Assembly: GCA_910575565.1 (NCBI GenBank)
Contig: CAJTFL010000010.1
Location: forward strand, 87,007-151,006
Direction: 5' to 3'
Length of the DNA stretch: 64,000 nucleotides
From: Lachnospiraceae bacterium
Lineage (GTDB): Bacteria > Bacillota > Clostridia > Lachnospirales > Lachnospiraceae
The translations under genes were made by a program, and so were the position numbers. Positions 33,336 to 41,879 of the stretch are shown here, piece after piece. Every line of letters starts with the position of its first letter. The first letter of the stretch is position 1. Below the pieces are notes generated by a model, which was not told the DNA's origin, did not search any database, and worked only from the letters and a program-made list of their open reading frames with translations.

Positions 33336-35309
33336 TTAACTTTTCGCCAGGGTAAAGTGCTCCACCAGCTGCTTTAAGCTGGAAGCCTCGGCGGACAGCT
33401 CTTGGCTGGCAGCGGCGCTTTCCTGTGCGGTGGCGCTGTTGGTCTGGACTACGGAGGAGATCTGGTCGATGCCCTCGGTGACTTGGGAGATGGCCATGGT
33501 CTGGTTTCCCACAGCCTCCACTACGATATCCATCTGGGTCGTTACATGGGAGGCGTAAACGCTGGTTTGCTCCAGGGAATCCGTTACGTTCTGCACGGCC
33601 TGGCTTCCCTCGGCAACGGCGGTGATGGAGCTTTCAATCAATTCCTTGGTGGCCTTGGCGGCTTCGTCCGATTTGGACGCTAAATTGCGTACCTCATCCG
33701 CGACTACGGCAAAGCCTTTGCCGGAGGAGCCTGCCCTGGCGGCTTCCACAGCGGCGTTTAATGCCAGGATATTGGTCTGGAAGGCGATGCTTTCGATGGT
33801 GGCGATAATCCTGGAAATTTCCTGGGAGGAACCGGAAATCTTCTCCATGGCGGCATTTAAGTCTTTTACGTAATCCACGCTGATGCCCAGCTGCGCCCCT
33901 GCCTGGTTCACGAACTGGCCCGCTTCCTCAGCGGCGGCGGAGGTCTTCTTTGCGCTGGCGGAGATATCGCTGATGGTGGCGGCCAGCTCTTCCACGGCGC
34001 TGGCCTGTTCAATGCTTCCCTGGCTTAAGGTTTGGGCGCCGGTGGAAACCTGGCCGCTGGCAGAGGAAACCTGCGTGGCGGAATTGTCAATCTGGCGTAT
34101 GGTGTTGCTTAACTCCACCTTCAGGCCGCGCATGGAGGTCAGAATGCTTTGGAATTCGCCTACGTAGGCATCCCGGTTGGCTGACTGGATATCAAAATTC
34201 TGATTAGCCATTTCGGTCAGCAGATAGCTGATATCGCGGATGATGGTATTTAAGCCGACTACCATGTCCGCGGTGGAACGGGTCAGCTCCCCGGTTTCGT
34301 CCTCTCCGGTTGCCTGGGGGACAGGGGAGGTTAAGTCGCCTGCCACCAGCAGCTTCATCCGCTCTGCACAGGCACGCATGGGCACGCTGATATTGGAAGA
34401 CAGCTTTAGGGCGACCACGATGGAAGCCAGGATGGAGGCGGCGATAACTGCCAGGTTAATGAAAATGCCGAAATACGTATTGGCCAGGTATTCGTATTTC
34501 AGCGCGGTAACGGCAACGCTCCAGCCGTCTGTGCCGTTTACCGGCGCATAGGCGGTAAAGCGGATCCCGTCCTCGCTTTTGTAGCTGCCGAAGCCGTTAT
34601 TTCCCTGGCGCATATCTTCATGGAATTTTGCCAGCCCTTTTAAGGAAGGATTGCTTTGCGCCTCCCGCTCAATATTCTGGGTGGTGATGGTGTCCAGGGT
34701 AATGTCGGCAATGGTATCCCCAGCGCGGTTGATCATGTAGGCCCGGCTGCTTTCGCCGATCTTAATGGAGGAGACGATGGTGTTTAAAAAGGTTTCCGGC
34801 GGCACGAAGTAGACTACGCCCACGATGGAAGAGCCGTGATTTCCGTCCGAATAAAGAGGCGCCGCGACCATGATGGACAGTTCCCCGGTGATTTTGCTGA
34901 TCAGGGGTTCCGACACGTAAACCTGTCCCTGCATTGCCTGTTTTACGTATTCCCGGTCGGAGTAATCCTTGCCGTCAAAAATGCTGTAGCCGTCGCTGCC
35001 GATGATGTTGCCCCGCTGGAAGCCGTGCATCTTCACCCGCTCATCGATAATGGCCTGTTTTTCCGCAACGGGCACGGACGGATCGGAGAGCTGGGAGATG
35101 CAGCCAGTGTCGATGGCTACGTTTTTATAGGCGGTCAGTTCCTGCTCGATGCGCTCCGCCGCTAAGACGGCCGTCTCGCTCATCATCTGCCCTACAGTGG
35201 CGATGGTGCTTTGGTAGTTTAAGGCAATGCTGGATGCCCCTACGGCCAGTAAGGCAATCAGGACGGTTGCCATCAGGCATATGGTGATTTTTTTTCGGAT
35301 GCTTTTCAT
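33336..35309 (-). CDS. Methyl-accepting chemotaxis protein with dCache sensor
   Basis: A 657-residue receptor. An N-terminal membrane helix ('[19 protein letters not shown]'), an extracytoplasmic double-Cache region (about 35-275, with '[19 protein letters not shown]' and '[13 protein letters not shown]'), a second helix ('[18 protein letters not shown]'), a HAMP domain and the cytoplasmic signalling coiled coil. The hairpin tip '[19 protein letters not shown]' with '[12 protein letters not shown]' is the CheA/CheW contact site. The start at 35309 follows AAGGAGGATC. It is the second gene of an operon with the upstream bacteriohemerythrin (72-bp gap). Ligand unknown. No other chemotaxis genes are in the window. 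Confidence 0.94.
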   Translation of the reverse strand: MKSIRKKITICLMATVLIALLAVGASSIALNYQSTIATVGQMMSETAVLAAERIEQELTAYKNVAIDTGCISQLSDPSVPVAEKQAIIDERVKMHGFQRGNIIGSDGYSIFDGKDYSDREYVKQAMQGQVYVSEPLISKITGELSIMVAAPLYSDGNHGSSIVGVVYFVPPETFLNTIVSSIKIGESSRAYMINRAGDTIADITLDTITTQNIEREAQSNPSLKGLAKFHEDMRQGNNGFGSYKSEDGIRFTAYAPVNGTDGWSVAVTALKYEYLANTYFGIFINLAVIAASILASIVVALKLSSNISVPMRACAERMKLLVAGDLTSPVPQATGEDETGELTRSTADMVVGLNTIIRDISYLLTEMANQNFDIQSANRDAYVGEFQSILTSMRGLKVELSNTIRQIDNSATQVSSASGQVSTGAQTLSQGSIEQASAVEELAATISDISASAKKTSAAAEEAGQFVNQAGAQLGISVDYVKDLNAAMEKISGSSQEISRIIATIESIAFQTNILALNAAVEAARAGSSGKGFAVVADEVRNLASKSDEAAKATKELIESSITAVAEGSQAVQNVTDSLEQTSVYASHVTTQMDIVVEAVGNQTMAISQVTEGIDQISSVVQTNSATAQESAAASQELSAEASSLKQLVEHFTLAKS

Positions 35310-35381
35310 GTTGATTTGATCCTCCTTGATTTCTTTTATGGATTTAGTCGTTGATTCCCGCGGGCAATGCGCCAAGCAGCC

Positions 35382-36278
35382 TTAGGCGGGCTTTTTCTTT
35401 TTTATCTCCCATTTACGGGAACAGAAGATAAAATGCCCAAGCCGTGTCCCAAACAGCAGGCAGCAGGAATACCTGGTCATAAAGTCGGAGCGGAATTCGT
35501 CATCGGTCAGCCGTTCTTCCTTGCAAAGCCGGTAAGAACCTTCAGAATCAAACAGCTTGCCCATGTGGTGGAGAAACTGTTCAAAAATCTGCAGGGAAGC
35601 TTCCTGCACCATGGTATCGTCGTGCATGGCAGGCAGGCCGAAAAGCAGGCCGATCCCCCGCCGGATCAGCCGTTCCTCTACGCCCAGAAGAAGCTGCACC
35701 TTTCCTCCGGTATCCATATTATAGCACAGGCGGCAGTAAAATGCCGGGCCGATGTTCTGGCCGCTGTAGTCCGCGTCAGCTAAGGATGCGTCGATTCGGA
35801 ATGCATTCTGCATGGCATGGCTGACTGCTTGGGCAATGGTTTCCGTGTCTGGCGAACGGTCATGGCTTTTGGCCGAGAGGGCTTCCCCGGTGATTTCCTG
35901 ATCTTCGGTCATAATATGGCCGGTAAGCCAGCCGAACAAAGTGCCCAGAAAGCGCTGTACGGCCATCTGGGAATACCCGGAGGCTTCCAGGTTTTTTTTC
36001 AGGGAAACCAGGGTTTGATCCCGGAAGGTGTCGTGTCGCTGTTTGTGTTTTGCGTATCCACGGTAACGGATGGAGCGCATATGGGCCTCTTCTTCTGAAA
36101 AGTGCTTTATGGTATAATCTTCCAGGTACTTAAGCCCTTCCTTGCAGGCATTTTGGCAGTTTGCTTCGTTTTCCGCCAGCTTTGCGATCTTCCCCACGAT
36201 CCGGAAAAGATTGGCATGGGCCTTGTCAATAACCTCCACACCGATGTTAAACCGTTCATTCCACACAAGCTTATCCAA
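35382..36278 (-). CDS. Bacteriohemerythrin with a C-terminal extra domain
   Basis: A 298-residue protein. Residues 1-130 form a hemerythrin four-helix bundle: 'WNERFNIGVEVIDKAHANLF', 'HFSEEEAHM', 'HKQRHDTF' and 'HIMTEDQEI' carry the His/Glu/Asp ligands of the di-iron O2-binding site. Free bacteriohemerythrins are about 135 residues; here another ~165 residues follow, including 'GKVQLLLGVEERLIRRGIGLLFGL' and 'EASLQIFEQFLHHMGKLF', which loosely recall CheX/CheC-type chemotaxis phosphatase folds (low certainty). It precedes a chemoreceptor gene, suggesting oxygen sensing or delivery linked to taxis (inference). Confidence 0.88.
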   Translation of the reverse strand: MDKLVWNERFNIGVEVIDKAHANLFRIVGKIAKLAENEANCQNACKEGLKYLEDYTIKHFSEEEAHMRSIRYRGYAKHKQRHDTFRDQTLVSLKKNLEASGYSQMAVQRFLGTLFGWLTGHIMTEDQEITGEALSAKSHDRSPDTETIAQAVSHAMQNAFRIDASLADADYSGQNIGPAFYCRLCYNMDTGGKVQLLLGVEERLIRRGIGLLFGLPAMHDDTMVQEASLQIFEQFLHHMGKLFDSEGSYRLCKEERLTDDEFRSDFMTRYSCCLLFGTRLGHFIFCSRKWEIKKKKPA

Positions 36279-36357
36279 AATTGTCTTCCCCTTTTCTTTA
36301 TGCTGTTCTGTGATGCCAGAGCCAAAAGGGATTTTGCCCCCTTTGGGTTTTGGTTAT

Positions 36358-36386
36358 ATTGTAAAGCGTTTTTGCGTTTTTGTCTA
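36358..36386 (-). promoter_or_regulatory. SigA promoter of the bacteriohemerythrin-chemoreceptor operon
   Basis: On the minus strand TAGACA (36386-36381), 17 nt, TACAAT (36363-36358), 80 bp before the start. Confidence 0.7.
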
Positions 36387-36447
36387 CTTATTCTGCCGAA
36401 AATCAATAAAAAAGCAGGAAAAAAACCTTAAGATTTATCAGCGTTGC

Positions 36448-36476
36448 TTGTAAATTAAAAGCTCCCATAGTATAAT
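36448..36476 (+). promoter_or_regulatory. SigA promoter of the secreted transglutaminase-like gene
   Basis: TTGTAA (36448-36453), 17 nt, TATAAT (36471-36476). The leader begins near GGGTTAAAAGACCTTTTGG (36488-36506), a self-complementary motif similar to one in the leader of the 6438 gene. Confidence 0.75.
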
Positions 36477-36547
36477 TAAGACACCAGGGTTAAAAGACCT
36501 TTTGGTTCCAACACCATGATAAAAGAATGAAAAATTAAGGGGGATTG

Positions 36548-37273
36548 ATGATGAAAAGAAAAAAAGCTTTGTGTAAGGCAGGCTCCCTATTGTGTGCGGT
36601 AAGCCTGCTGGCAGGGGTGGCGGCGTTTCCAACCCTTGGGGCGGAAACCTTTGATCCGGCTTATTACGCGGCGGCAAATCCGGATGTGGCGGCGGCTGTG
36701 GGAACGGATGGCCAGGCGCTGTTAAACCATTATCTGCTTTACGGGATGAACGAGGGACGAATTCCTTATGAGGGAGCCGCGCCCGGGGCAGCCCTGGAAG
36801 ATTTGGATGGAGCCGTAGCTGCCGCTTCCGGCGGCATCGTGCCGGTGAACCAGCTGGCGAACCTGGCAAGCATCCGCAAGAGGATGACGGATGCGGAACT
36901 GCTGCAGGCGTATAACGTTGCGGTGCAGATTGTGACGCCTTATATCGGCCAGAGCAGGGAGGATCAGCTTTATGGGATTGCGGCGGCTATCCGGGAAATA
37001 TGCGACAATGGTCTGGCGTACTCCATGTCCGCTTCCCATTACAATGATCCTTACGGGTATTTTATCCTGGGATCGGCTTCCTGCGCCGGGTGCACCAGGG
37101 CTACGGGGATGTGCTTAAATATTCTGGGCATTCCTTATGAGCACGTCAATGAAAACCAGTACTCCCATCAGTGGTGCAGGGTGAATGTAAACGGGACGTA
37201 TTGGATCTGCGATGCCTTCGGCCTTTACTGCGGGCCAGAGCCGGCGCCGTATCAGCATCCGTATTTGCATTAA
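36548..37273 (+). CDS. Secreted transglutaminase-like cysteine protein
   Basis: About 241 residues. A signal peptide ('CKAGSLLCAVSLLAGVAAF', cleavage near 'LGA') is followed by one short repeat of the type 'FDPAYYAAANPDVAAAVG..LLNHYLLYGMNEGR', seen in many clostridial surface proteins. The C-terminal domain has a transglutaminase-like triad: Cys in 'GSASCAGCTRA', His in 'YSHQWCRV' and Asp in 'YWICDAFG'. Such domains are usually proteases or peptide cyclases/cross-linkers. ATG 36548 or 36551 follows AAGGGGG; the TTG at 36545 is too close. Monocistronic by promoter and terminator. Target unknown. Confidence 0.8.
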   Translation: MMKRKKALCKAGSLLCAVSLLAGVAAFPTLGAETFDPAYYAAANPDVAAAVGTDGQALLNHYLLYGMNEGRIPYEGAAPGAALEDLDGAVAAASGGIVPVNQLANLASIRKRMTDAELLQAYNVAVQIVTPYIGQSREDQLYGIAAAIREICDNGLAYSMSASHYNDPYGYFILGSASCAGCTRATGMCLNILGIPYEHVNENQYSHQWCRVNVNGTYWICDAFGLYCGPEPAPYQHPYLH

Positions 37274-37344
37274 TTGTTTAGGTAGTGGCGCGGCTGTACG
37301 GACGGCAGGTTTTGGAAAAGATTAATAAAGCATTTGTAACAAAA

Positions 37345-37379
37345 GACGGTATAGACCTTGTAATCGGGTCTATACCGTC
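37345..37379. terminator. Bidirectional hairpin between the transglutaminase-like and XRE genes
   Basis: GACGGTATAGACC (37345-37357) pairs perfectly with GGTCTATACCGTC (37367-37379). On the minus strand, the 3' side reads TTTT, fitting termination of the XRE gene; on the plus strand the following TAATTTATT is a weaker tract. Confidence 0.7.
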
Positions 37380-37410
37380 TAATTTATTGCCGCGAGGGTC
37401 ATGTATGCGC

Positions 37411-37731
37411 TCAATCATCCTCTATCCGCATGGAGGTGATTACCGACAGCAGGATTTGCAGCTGTTCTTCGGTCAGCTTGGGGAGGAGGGAGATGATCCT
37501 TAAGGCGGTCAGGGACAGCTCAGGGGTTTCTTTGTCGAAAAATTGGCTTAAGGAAATCCCAAAGTAGTCGCAGATGGCGGACAGGGTATCTATGGAGGGA
37601 TTCATTATGCCTGAGGATATTTTATTGATGTAGCTGTTGCATTTGCCGATGTTTTTGCCAAGGGTGTATTCGGAAATATTTTTTTCCATGCGGAGTGAGG
37701 TAATGCGTTCGCCGATGTAGTTTTTCTTCAT
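37411..37731 (-). CDS. XRE-family helix-turn-helix regulator
   Basis: A 106-residue protein with an N-terminal HTH_3 domain ('IGERITSLRMEKNISEYTLGKNIGKCNSYINKISSG', 'PSIDTLSAICDYFGISLSQFFD') and a short helical C-terminal part. This looks like a small phage- or plasmid-type repressor, or a stand-alone regulator. It is monocistronic, and no adjacent target gene on its strand is visible. Function unknown beyond DNA binding. Confidence 0.88.
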   Translation of the reverse strand: MKKNYIGERITSLRMEKNISEYTLGKNIGKCNSYINKISSGIMNPSIDTLSAICDYFGISLSQFFDKETPELSLTALRIISLLPKLTEEQLQILLSVITSMRIEDD

Positions 37732-38171
37732 ATCCTGTATGCCGCCCTCCTGTAAATGCTTTCTGGAAATATGTTATATCTCTTTGGAACGGGATTTGCG
37801 CGATTTACAATCGTCATCCGTATTTAGTATAAGGGCAGACCGGAAAGGAATATTCTATTTAAAATCTCTTATTTGACATAAAACATACCTTATAAATCGC
37901 TATATGGCTGTGCCTGGCTTTTCGGCAGCCATGCCGCTGCACTATGTGTGCGGACAGCAAAAAATTATCTGCCATCCCTGGCGGCAGGAAATGGGGGCGC
38001 ATTGGAGGTGGATTAAGGAGCAGTTTGCAAGAAAAATGATTTACATCGGATTATATTTTTAATATAATGGTAGGTAGCGGCAGGACGGGCGTGAAAGCCA
38101 TTTTCTGCCAGATGCGATGTATCGGCAAGGAGAATAAAAAGCTGCAGGCAGCAGATAGTACGGGGGAAAAT
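37732..38171. other. Intergenic stretch upstream of the FtsA-like gene
   Basis: A 440-bp gap. It contains the consensus promoter at 38040-38068, a small hairpin ATGGCTG/CAGCCAT at about 37905-37931, and AT-rich DNA near 37850-37900 with a TTGACA that has no -10 at proper spacing. No small gene is evident. Confidence 0.4.
38040..38068 (+). promoter_or_regulatory. SigA promoter of the FtsA-like gene
   Basis: TTTACA (38040-38045), 17 nt, TATAAT (38063-38068). Because the upstream in-frame ATG at 38067 lies inside the -10 box, translation must begin further down, at 38172. Confidence 0.75.
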
Positions 38172-40472
38172 ATGGCCAGAGGACAAGGAAAGAGAATTCA
38201 GGTTCAGGCAAGGGCGAAGGTTCAGGCGAAAACAGCGATGAAGGCCCAGGCGAATAATGTTGTATTTTCATTGGATATCGGAACCAGAAGCATTATCGGG
38301 ATGGTAGGGATCGTTGAAGACGGCAAGGTGAAAATTATCGCGGTGGAAAAGGAGGAGCACGCGGAACGGGCGATGATGGACGGGCAGATTGAAAACATCG
38401 AGAAGGTGTCCGTTCTTGCCGAGAAGGTGAAGAAACGCCTGGAGGATAAGGCGCGCGTCCAGCTGTCTAGGGTGTGCGTGGCCGCGGCGGGACGAGCCTT
38501 AAAAACCAAACGGGCCGAATTTGAGCTGGAGCTCCCGGGAACCCAGCTGATTGATGATGAGATTATCAGCAGGCTGGAGGCCGGGGCCATCAGCAGGGCG
38601 GAGGAAGCCTTTGACGCGGAGAATGAGGCTCAGGAGGATTTCAGGCGGTTTTACCTGGTAGGTTATACCGTATGCCAGTATTTCCTGGATCAATATATGA
38701 TCTCCAACTTAAAGGATCACCGGGGGCGGCAGCTGAAGGTGGATTTGATTGCTACCTTCCTTCCCAGCGAGGTTGTGGAAAGTTTGTATACCACCATGCA
38801 TAAGATTGGCCTTGAGGTAGCCAGCCTGACCTTGGAGCCTATTGCCGCCATCAATGCGGCGATCCCGGAGAATATCCGGCTGCTGAATTTGGTGATGGTG
38901 GATATCGGCGCGGGGACTTCGGATATTGCGGCTTGCACCAGCGGCAGCGTTACCGGGTATACTATGGCGACCATGGCAGGGGATGAGATTACCGAGACGA
39001 TTATGAAGCAGTACCTGGTTGATTTCCAGACTGCGGAATCCATTAAGATGCAGCTTGACCGGCAGGAGGAGATTGAATTTAAGGACATTTTGGGGATGTC
39101 CAAAAGGCTTTCCGCTGCCGAGGTGACAAAAAGCATCCGGGGAGCCTTCGAGGCTCTTTCCAAGGAGATTGCAGATAAGGTGGTGGAGATCAACGGCACA
39201 GCGCCGTCCGCCCTGTTTTTAGTGGGGGGCGGCTGTAAGCTGGCAGGCCTTAAGGACGGGATTACGGAAGCTTTGGGGATGGATGGGAATCGGGTGACGA
39301 TTGCAGGAAATTATTTCCAGACCAATGCCTTCTCTGAGGAATACGATTTGAACAATCCGGAATACGCTACGCCTTTGGGGATCCTGATTTCCTCCGGGTT
39401 AAATTTAATTAATGACAGTTTTCGGGTGACGTTAAATAATAAGCCGGCGAAGCTGTTTAGGAGCGGCAGCTTTACGGCGTTAAACCTGCTGATGATGAAT
39501 GGCTATAATTTCCGTGATATTATGGGACGTCCTGGTCTTAACTTGACGGTGATGGTGAACGGGACCCGGAAGGTATTTTTGGGGACGGCCTCCGATCCCG
39601 CATCCTTGTTTATTAACCAGAGGGAAGGTAAGCTTTCTGACGTTATCCATGCCGGGGATCAGATTGAATTCATCCCGGCCAGCCGGGGAGTGTCGGCCAA
39701 GGCCTGCCTGGGAGATATTGAAGGGGCGAGGGAGTGCGAGGAGATTACCCTGAACGGAAGGCACGTTTCCTTGGATACGGAATTAAAGACAGGGGATACG
39801 GTAGTAATCCGGATGCCGAAAAAAGCTGCGCCGGTTTCCGGGGGAGAGAGCCAGGAAAGTGAAGCTGGCCGGAAGGCCGGGACGGATGAGGAAAAGGCCG
39901 GGCAGGCTGTAGAGGAGGCCGGACCGGAGGCGGCCAAAGGCGAAGAAGAAAAGGTGAAGCCAGAGGCAGCCAAGGGCGAAGAAGAAAAGGCAGATCCGAA
40001 TGCGGCCAAAGGCGAAGAAGAGAAGGCGGATCCGGGGATCTGGGAAGAAAATAAAGAGGCATTAGGGAAAAAGGCAAAAGTCCTTATGGAGAATAAAGAG
40101 GCCTTGGGGCAAAGGCCGCAAATCCCGGAAGAAAATAAAAAAACTGCCGGGATAAGGCAGGAAGCCATAAATGCAGGAGCGGATGCCGCAAAACAGGAAG
40201 GGGAAGGCGAAGCTGGAGGGCGGCCTGCCCTGGAAGAAGCTGCGAAGGAGGAAACAAGGACACTGTATTTTGAATTAAACGGCGCACCCCTTAACCTTCC
40301 CTTAAAAAAGGACGGAAGGCCGTATTACCTGATGGATTTAATCCAGTATTCCGGGATTGACCTGGATCATCCCAAGGGCGCGGTGTTTTTGGAAGTAAAC
40401 GGGGAAGAGGGACGGTTCCAGCAGGTGCTTAGGGAAGGGGATAGGATTAGCATTAAAGAGGAGCAGAGATAA
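38172..40472 (+). CDS. FtsA-like actin-fold ATPase with a long C-terminal extension
   Basis: A 766-residue protein. The first ~400 residues are FtsA/PilM-like: phosphate-1 loop 'VFSLDIGTRSIIG', an SHS2 insert ('RVCVAAAGRALKTKRAEFEL'), phosphate-2 'VMVDIGAGTSDIA' and adenosine motif 'LFLVGGGCKLAGL'. FtsA is normally about 420 residues and anchors FtsZ to the membrane. Here the protein continues with a middle domain ('TLNNKPAKLF...'), a low-complexity stretch with repeated 'AAKGEEEKADP', and a final 'LYFELNGAPLNLPLKKDG' segment. No terminal amphipathic helix like that of FtsA is evident. It is probably a paralogue, not the main division gene, since no ftsZ is near. Role unknown. Confidence 0.8.
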   Translation: MARGQGKRIQVQARAKVQAKTAMKAQANNVVFSLDIGTRSIIGMVGIVEDGKVKIIAVEKEEHAERAMMDGQIENIEKVSVLAEKVKKRLEDKARVQLSRVCVAAAGRALKTKRAEFELELPGTQLIDDEIISRLEAGAISRAEEAFDAENEAQEDFRRFYLVGYTVCQYFLDQYMISNLKDHRGRQLKVDLIATFLPSEVVESLYTTMHKIGLEVASLTLEPIAAINAAIPENIRLLNLVMVDIGAGTSDIAACTSGSVTGYTMATMAGDEITETIMKQYLVDFQTAESIKMQLDRQEEIEFKDILGMSKRLSAAEVTKSIRGAFEALSKEIADKVVEINGTAPSALFLVGGGCKLAGLKDGITEALGMDGNRVTIAGNYFQTNAFSEEYDLNNPEYATPLGILISSGLNLINDSFRVTLNNKPAKLFRSGSFTALNLLMMNGYNFRDIMGRPGLNLTVMVNGTRKVFLGTASDPASLFINQREGKLSDVIHAGDQIEFIPASRGVSAKACLGDIEGARECEEITLNGRHVSLDTELKTGDTVVIRMPKKAAPVSGGESQESEAGRKAGTDEEKAGQAVEEAGPEAAKGEEEKVKPEAAKGEEEKADPNAAKGEEEKADPGIWEENKEALGKKAKVLMENKEALGQRPQIPEENKKTAGIRQEAINAGADAAKQEGEGEAGGRPALEEAAKEETRTLYFELNGAPLNLPLKKDGRPYYLMDLIQYSGIDLDHPKGAVFLEVNGEEGRFQQVLREGDRISIKEEQR

Positions 40473-40589
40473 ATTTAGGGCTTTTCATTTGGTTTTTTTT
40501 GGTATATGATTATAGGGAGGGCTGCTGGGGCGTGAAAACCGACGAGCGCTCCCTTTAAACGTTCCAATGAATGAAGGAGGATATGCAAG

Positions 40590-41324
40590 ATGTTAAAGGT
40601 TTATACCGATAGGCCGGATTTTGATTTAGGGATTGAGGATTACGATCTTTCTGGAGGGAAGGAGATTAGCATTTACGTGCTGGATGAGCAGATGAGTGCG
40701 CTTTCGCTGATGGAGGCCTTCAGGGCATGCCGGTATAACCCTCTTCGGACTTACTACTATATCCCGGATACGGAAAGCCATTTTTCCCAATATGCCAGGG
40801 AATCGATTTCAAGAGGTACGGTGAACTTGTTTTCCGACTTGGAGGAGATGAAGGAAGCCCTGCAAAGCGAGGTAGATGCTTGGCGTTCCTATTCGATTCC
40901 AGAATGTATCACTAAGTCTGCGGCGAACTATAAGATCCTGCTGAACCGGGAGCGGGTGACGGGCATAAGCGTTGCCGTTACTGCAGCCTTGAATAAAAAC
41001 AGCTGCTACACGATAGCGCTGGCTCTTGAGAAGCTGTTTCAGTCAGGCGGCTCCCTCTTTAGCCAGCAGTTTTTGCAGATTTTGGAGGAGGTTTTGGCGG
41101 ATTCCCAGAAGGCAAGGGAGGCAAATGCGGTATTTGCCCGGGAAAATTCCCAGTTTTTATCGGTGCTGGCGGCCGGAGGCAGGGAAATTAACCGGGAATG
41201 GCATACGGAGGAGTATGACGGAATGGCCCTCCATGTGATGTTCCAGCCTTTTGAGCCGGAGGGGAAGGGGCTGGATGCCCGGGTAAAGATTGTGGCACAG
41301 CTAATTAAAGAAAGGCAAAGTTAG
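40590..41324 (+). CDS. Conserved-looking protein of unknown function
   Basis: A 244-residue soluble protein without signal peptide or membrane segments, starting after AAGGAGG. It is mixed alpha/beta at the start ('KEISIYVLDEQMSALSLMEAFRACRYNPL') and helical later ('SQQFLQILEEVLADSQKAREANAVFA'), ending 'VKIVAQLIKERQS'. Codon use and ribosome site look normal, so it is a real gene. I do not recognise the family. It lies 117 bp after the FtsA-like gene on the same strand and before a terminator. Confidence 0.75.
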   Translation: MLKVYTDRPDFDLGIEDYDLSGGKEISIYVLDEQMSALSLMEAFRACRYNPLRTYYYIPDTESHFSQYARESISRGTVNLFSDLEEMKEALQSEVDAWRSYSIPECITKSAANYKILLNRERVTGISVAVTAALNKNSCYTIALALEKLFQSGGSLFSQQFLQILEEVLADSQKAREANAVFARENSQFLSVLAAGGREINREWHTEEYDGMALHVMFQPFEPEGKGLDARVKIVAQLIKERQS

Positions 41325-41335
41325 GGACAAGGATA

Positions 41336-41370
41336 AAGGGATCGGGGCTTTTGGCATCCGGCCCTTTTTG
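41336..41370 (+). terminator. Intrinsic terminator after the unknown protein
   Basis: AAAGGG and CGG pair with CCG and CCCTTT, followed by TTTTT (to 41370). Confidence 0.6.
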
Positions 41371-41478
41371 CGTCCGATGTTCTGTATTGCAACAGTTCAG
41401 ACGGGGCATCTTCCTGGCGTTTGCGCCGGACAAGAAGATGGGATGTCCATCCGATGTGGAATTTGGCACAAAAGATAC

Positions 41479-41507
41479 TTGACACATAATATTATATATT
41501 GTATAGT
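41479..41507 (+). promoter_or_regulatory. SigA promoter of the PadR operon
   Basis: TTGACA (41479-41484), 17 nt, TATAGT (41502-41507). The surrounding AT-rich DNA holds repeated ATATTATA / GTATAGTATT / ATATAGTATT strings to about 41544 that could be PadR operator sites (inference). Confidence 0.75.
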
Positions 41508-41558
41508 ATTGCTTAGATATTATACGGGATATAGTATTAGAGAGGATGGAGTGAGGAT

Positions 41559-41879
41559 ATGGTTTTTAATACGGGAGCCGCCCTCCTGGATGCCGTGGTT
41601 TTGGCCGTAGTTTCCAAGGAGATGAAGGGGACATACGGGTATAAGATTACCCAGGACGTAAGATCCGTGATCGAGATCTCGGAGTCTACCCTGTATCCGG
41701 TGCTGCGCAGGCTTTGGAAGGATGAGTGCCTGGAGGTTTATGACCAGGCCATAGACGGCAGGAACCGGCGGTATTACAAGATTACGGAGAGAGGAAGGGT
41801 GCAGCTGAATTTGTACCGAGGCGAATGGGGGAATTATTCCCAGAAAATATCTCGCATTTTTGAGGAGGCTATGGTATGA
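41559..41879 (+). CDS. PadR family transcriptional regulator
   Basis: A 106-residue winged-helix repressor with the PadR pattern: 'LLDAVVLAVVSKEMKGTYGYKITQDV', 'ISESTLYPVLRRLWKDECLEVY', 'GRNRRYYKITERGRVQLNLY'. It likely represses its own operon in response to an envelope or small-molecule signal. Its stop overlaps the next start as ATGA, so the downstream DUF1700 protein is translationally coupled. This PadR / DUF1700 / DUF4097 order recurs in Firmicutes. Confidence 0.93.
   Translation: MVFNTGAALLDAVVLAVVSKEMKGTYGYKITQDVRSVIEISESTLYPVLRRLWKDECLEVYDQAIDGRNRRYYKITERGRVQLNLYRGEWGNYSQKISRIFEEAMV

Noticed and set aside
37873..37906. TTGACA followed by TATAAA and TATATG as a promoter
   Set aside because: Spacers are 12 and 22 nt, outside the working range; the promoter at 38040-38068 fits better.
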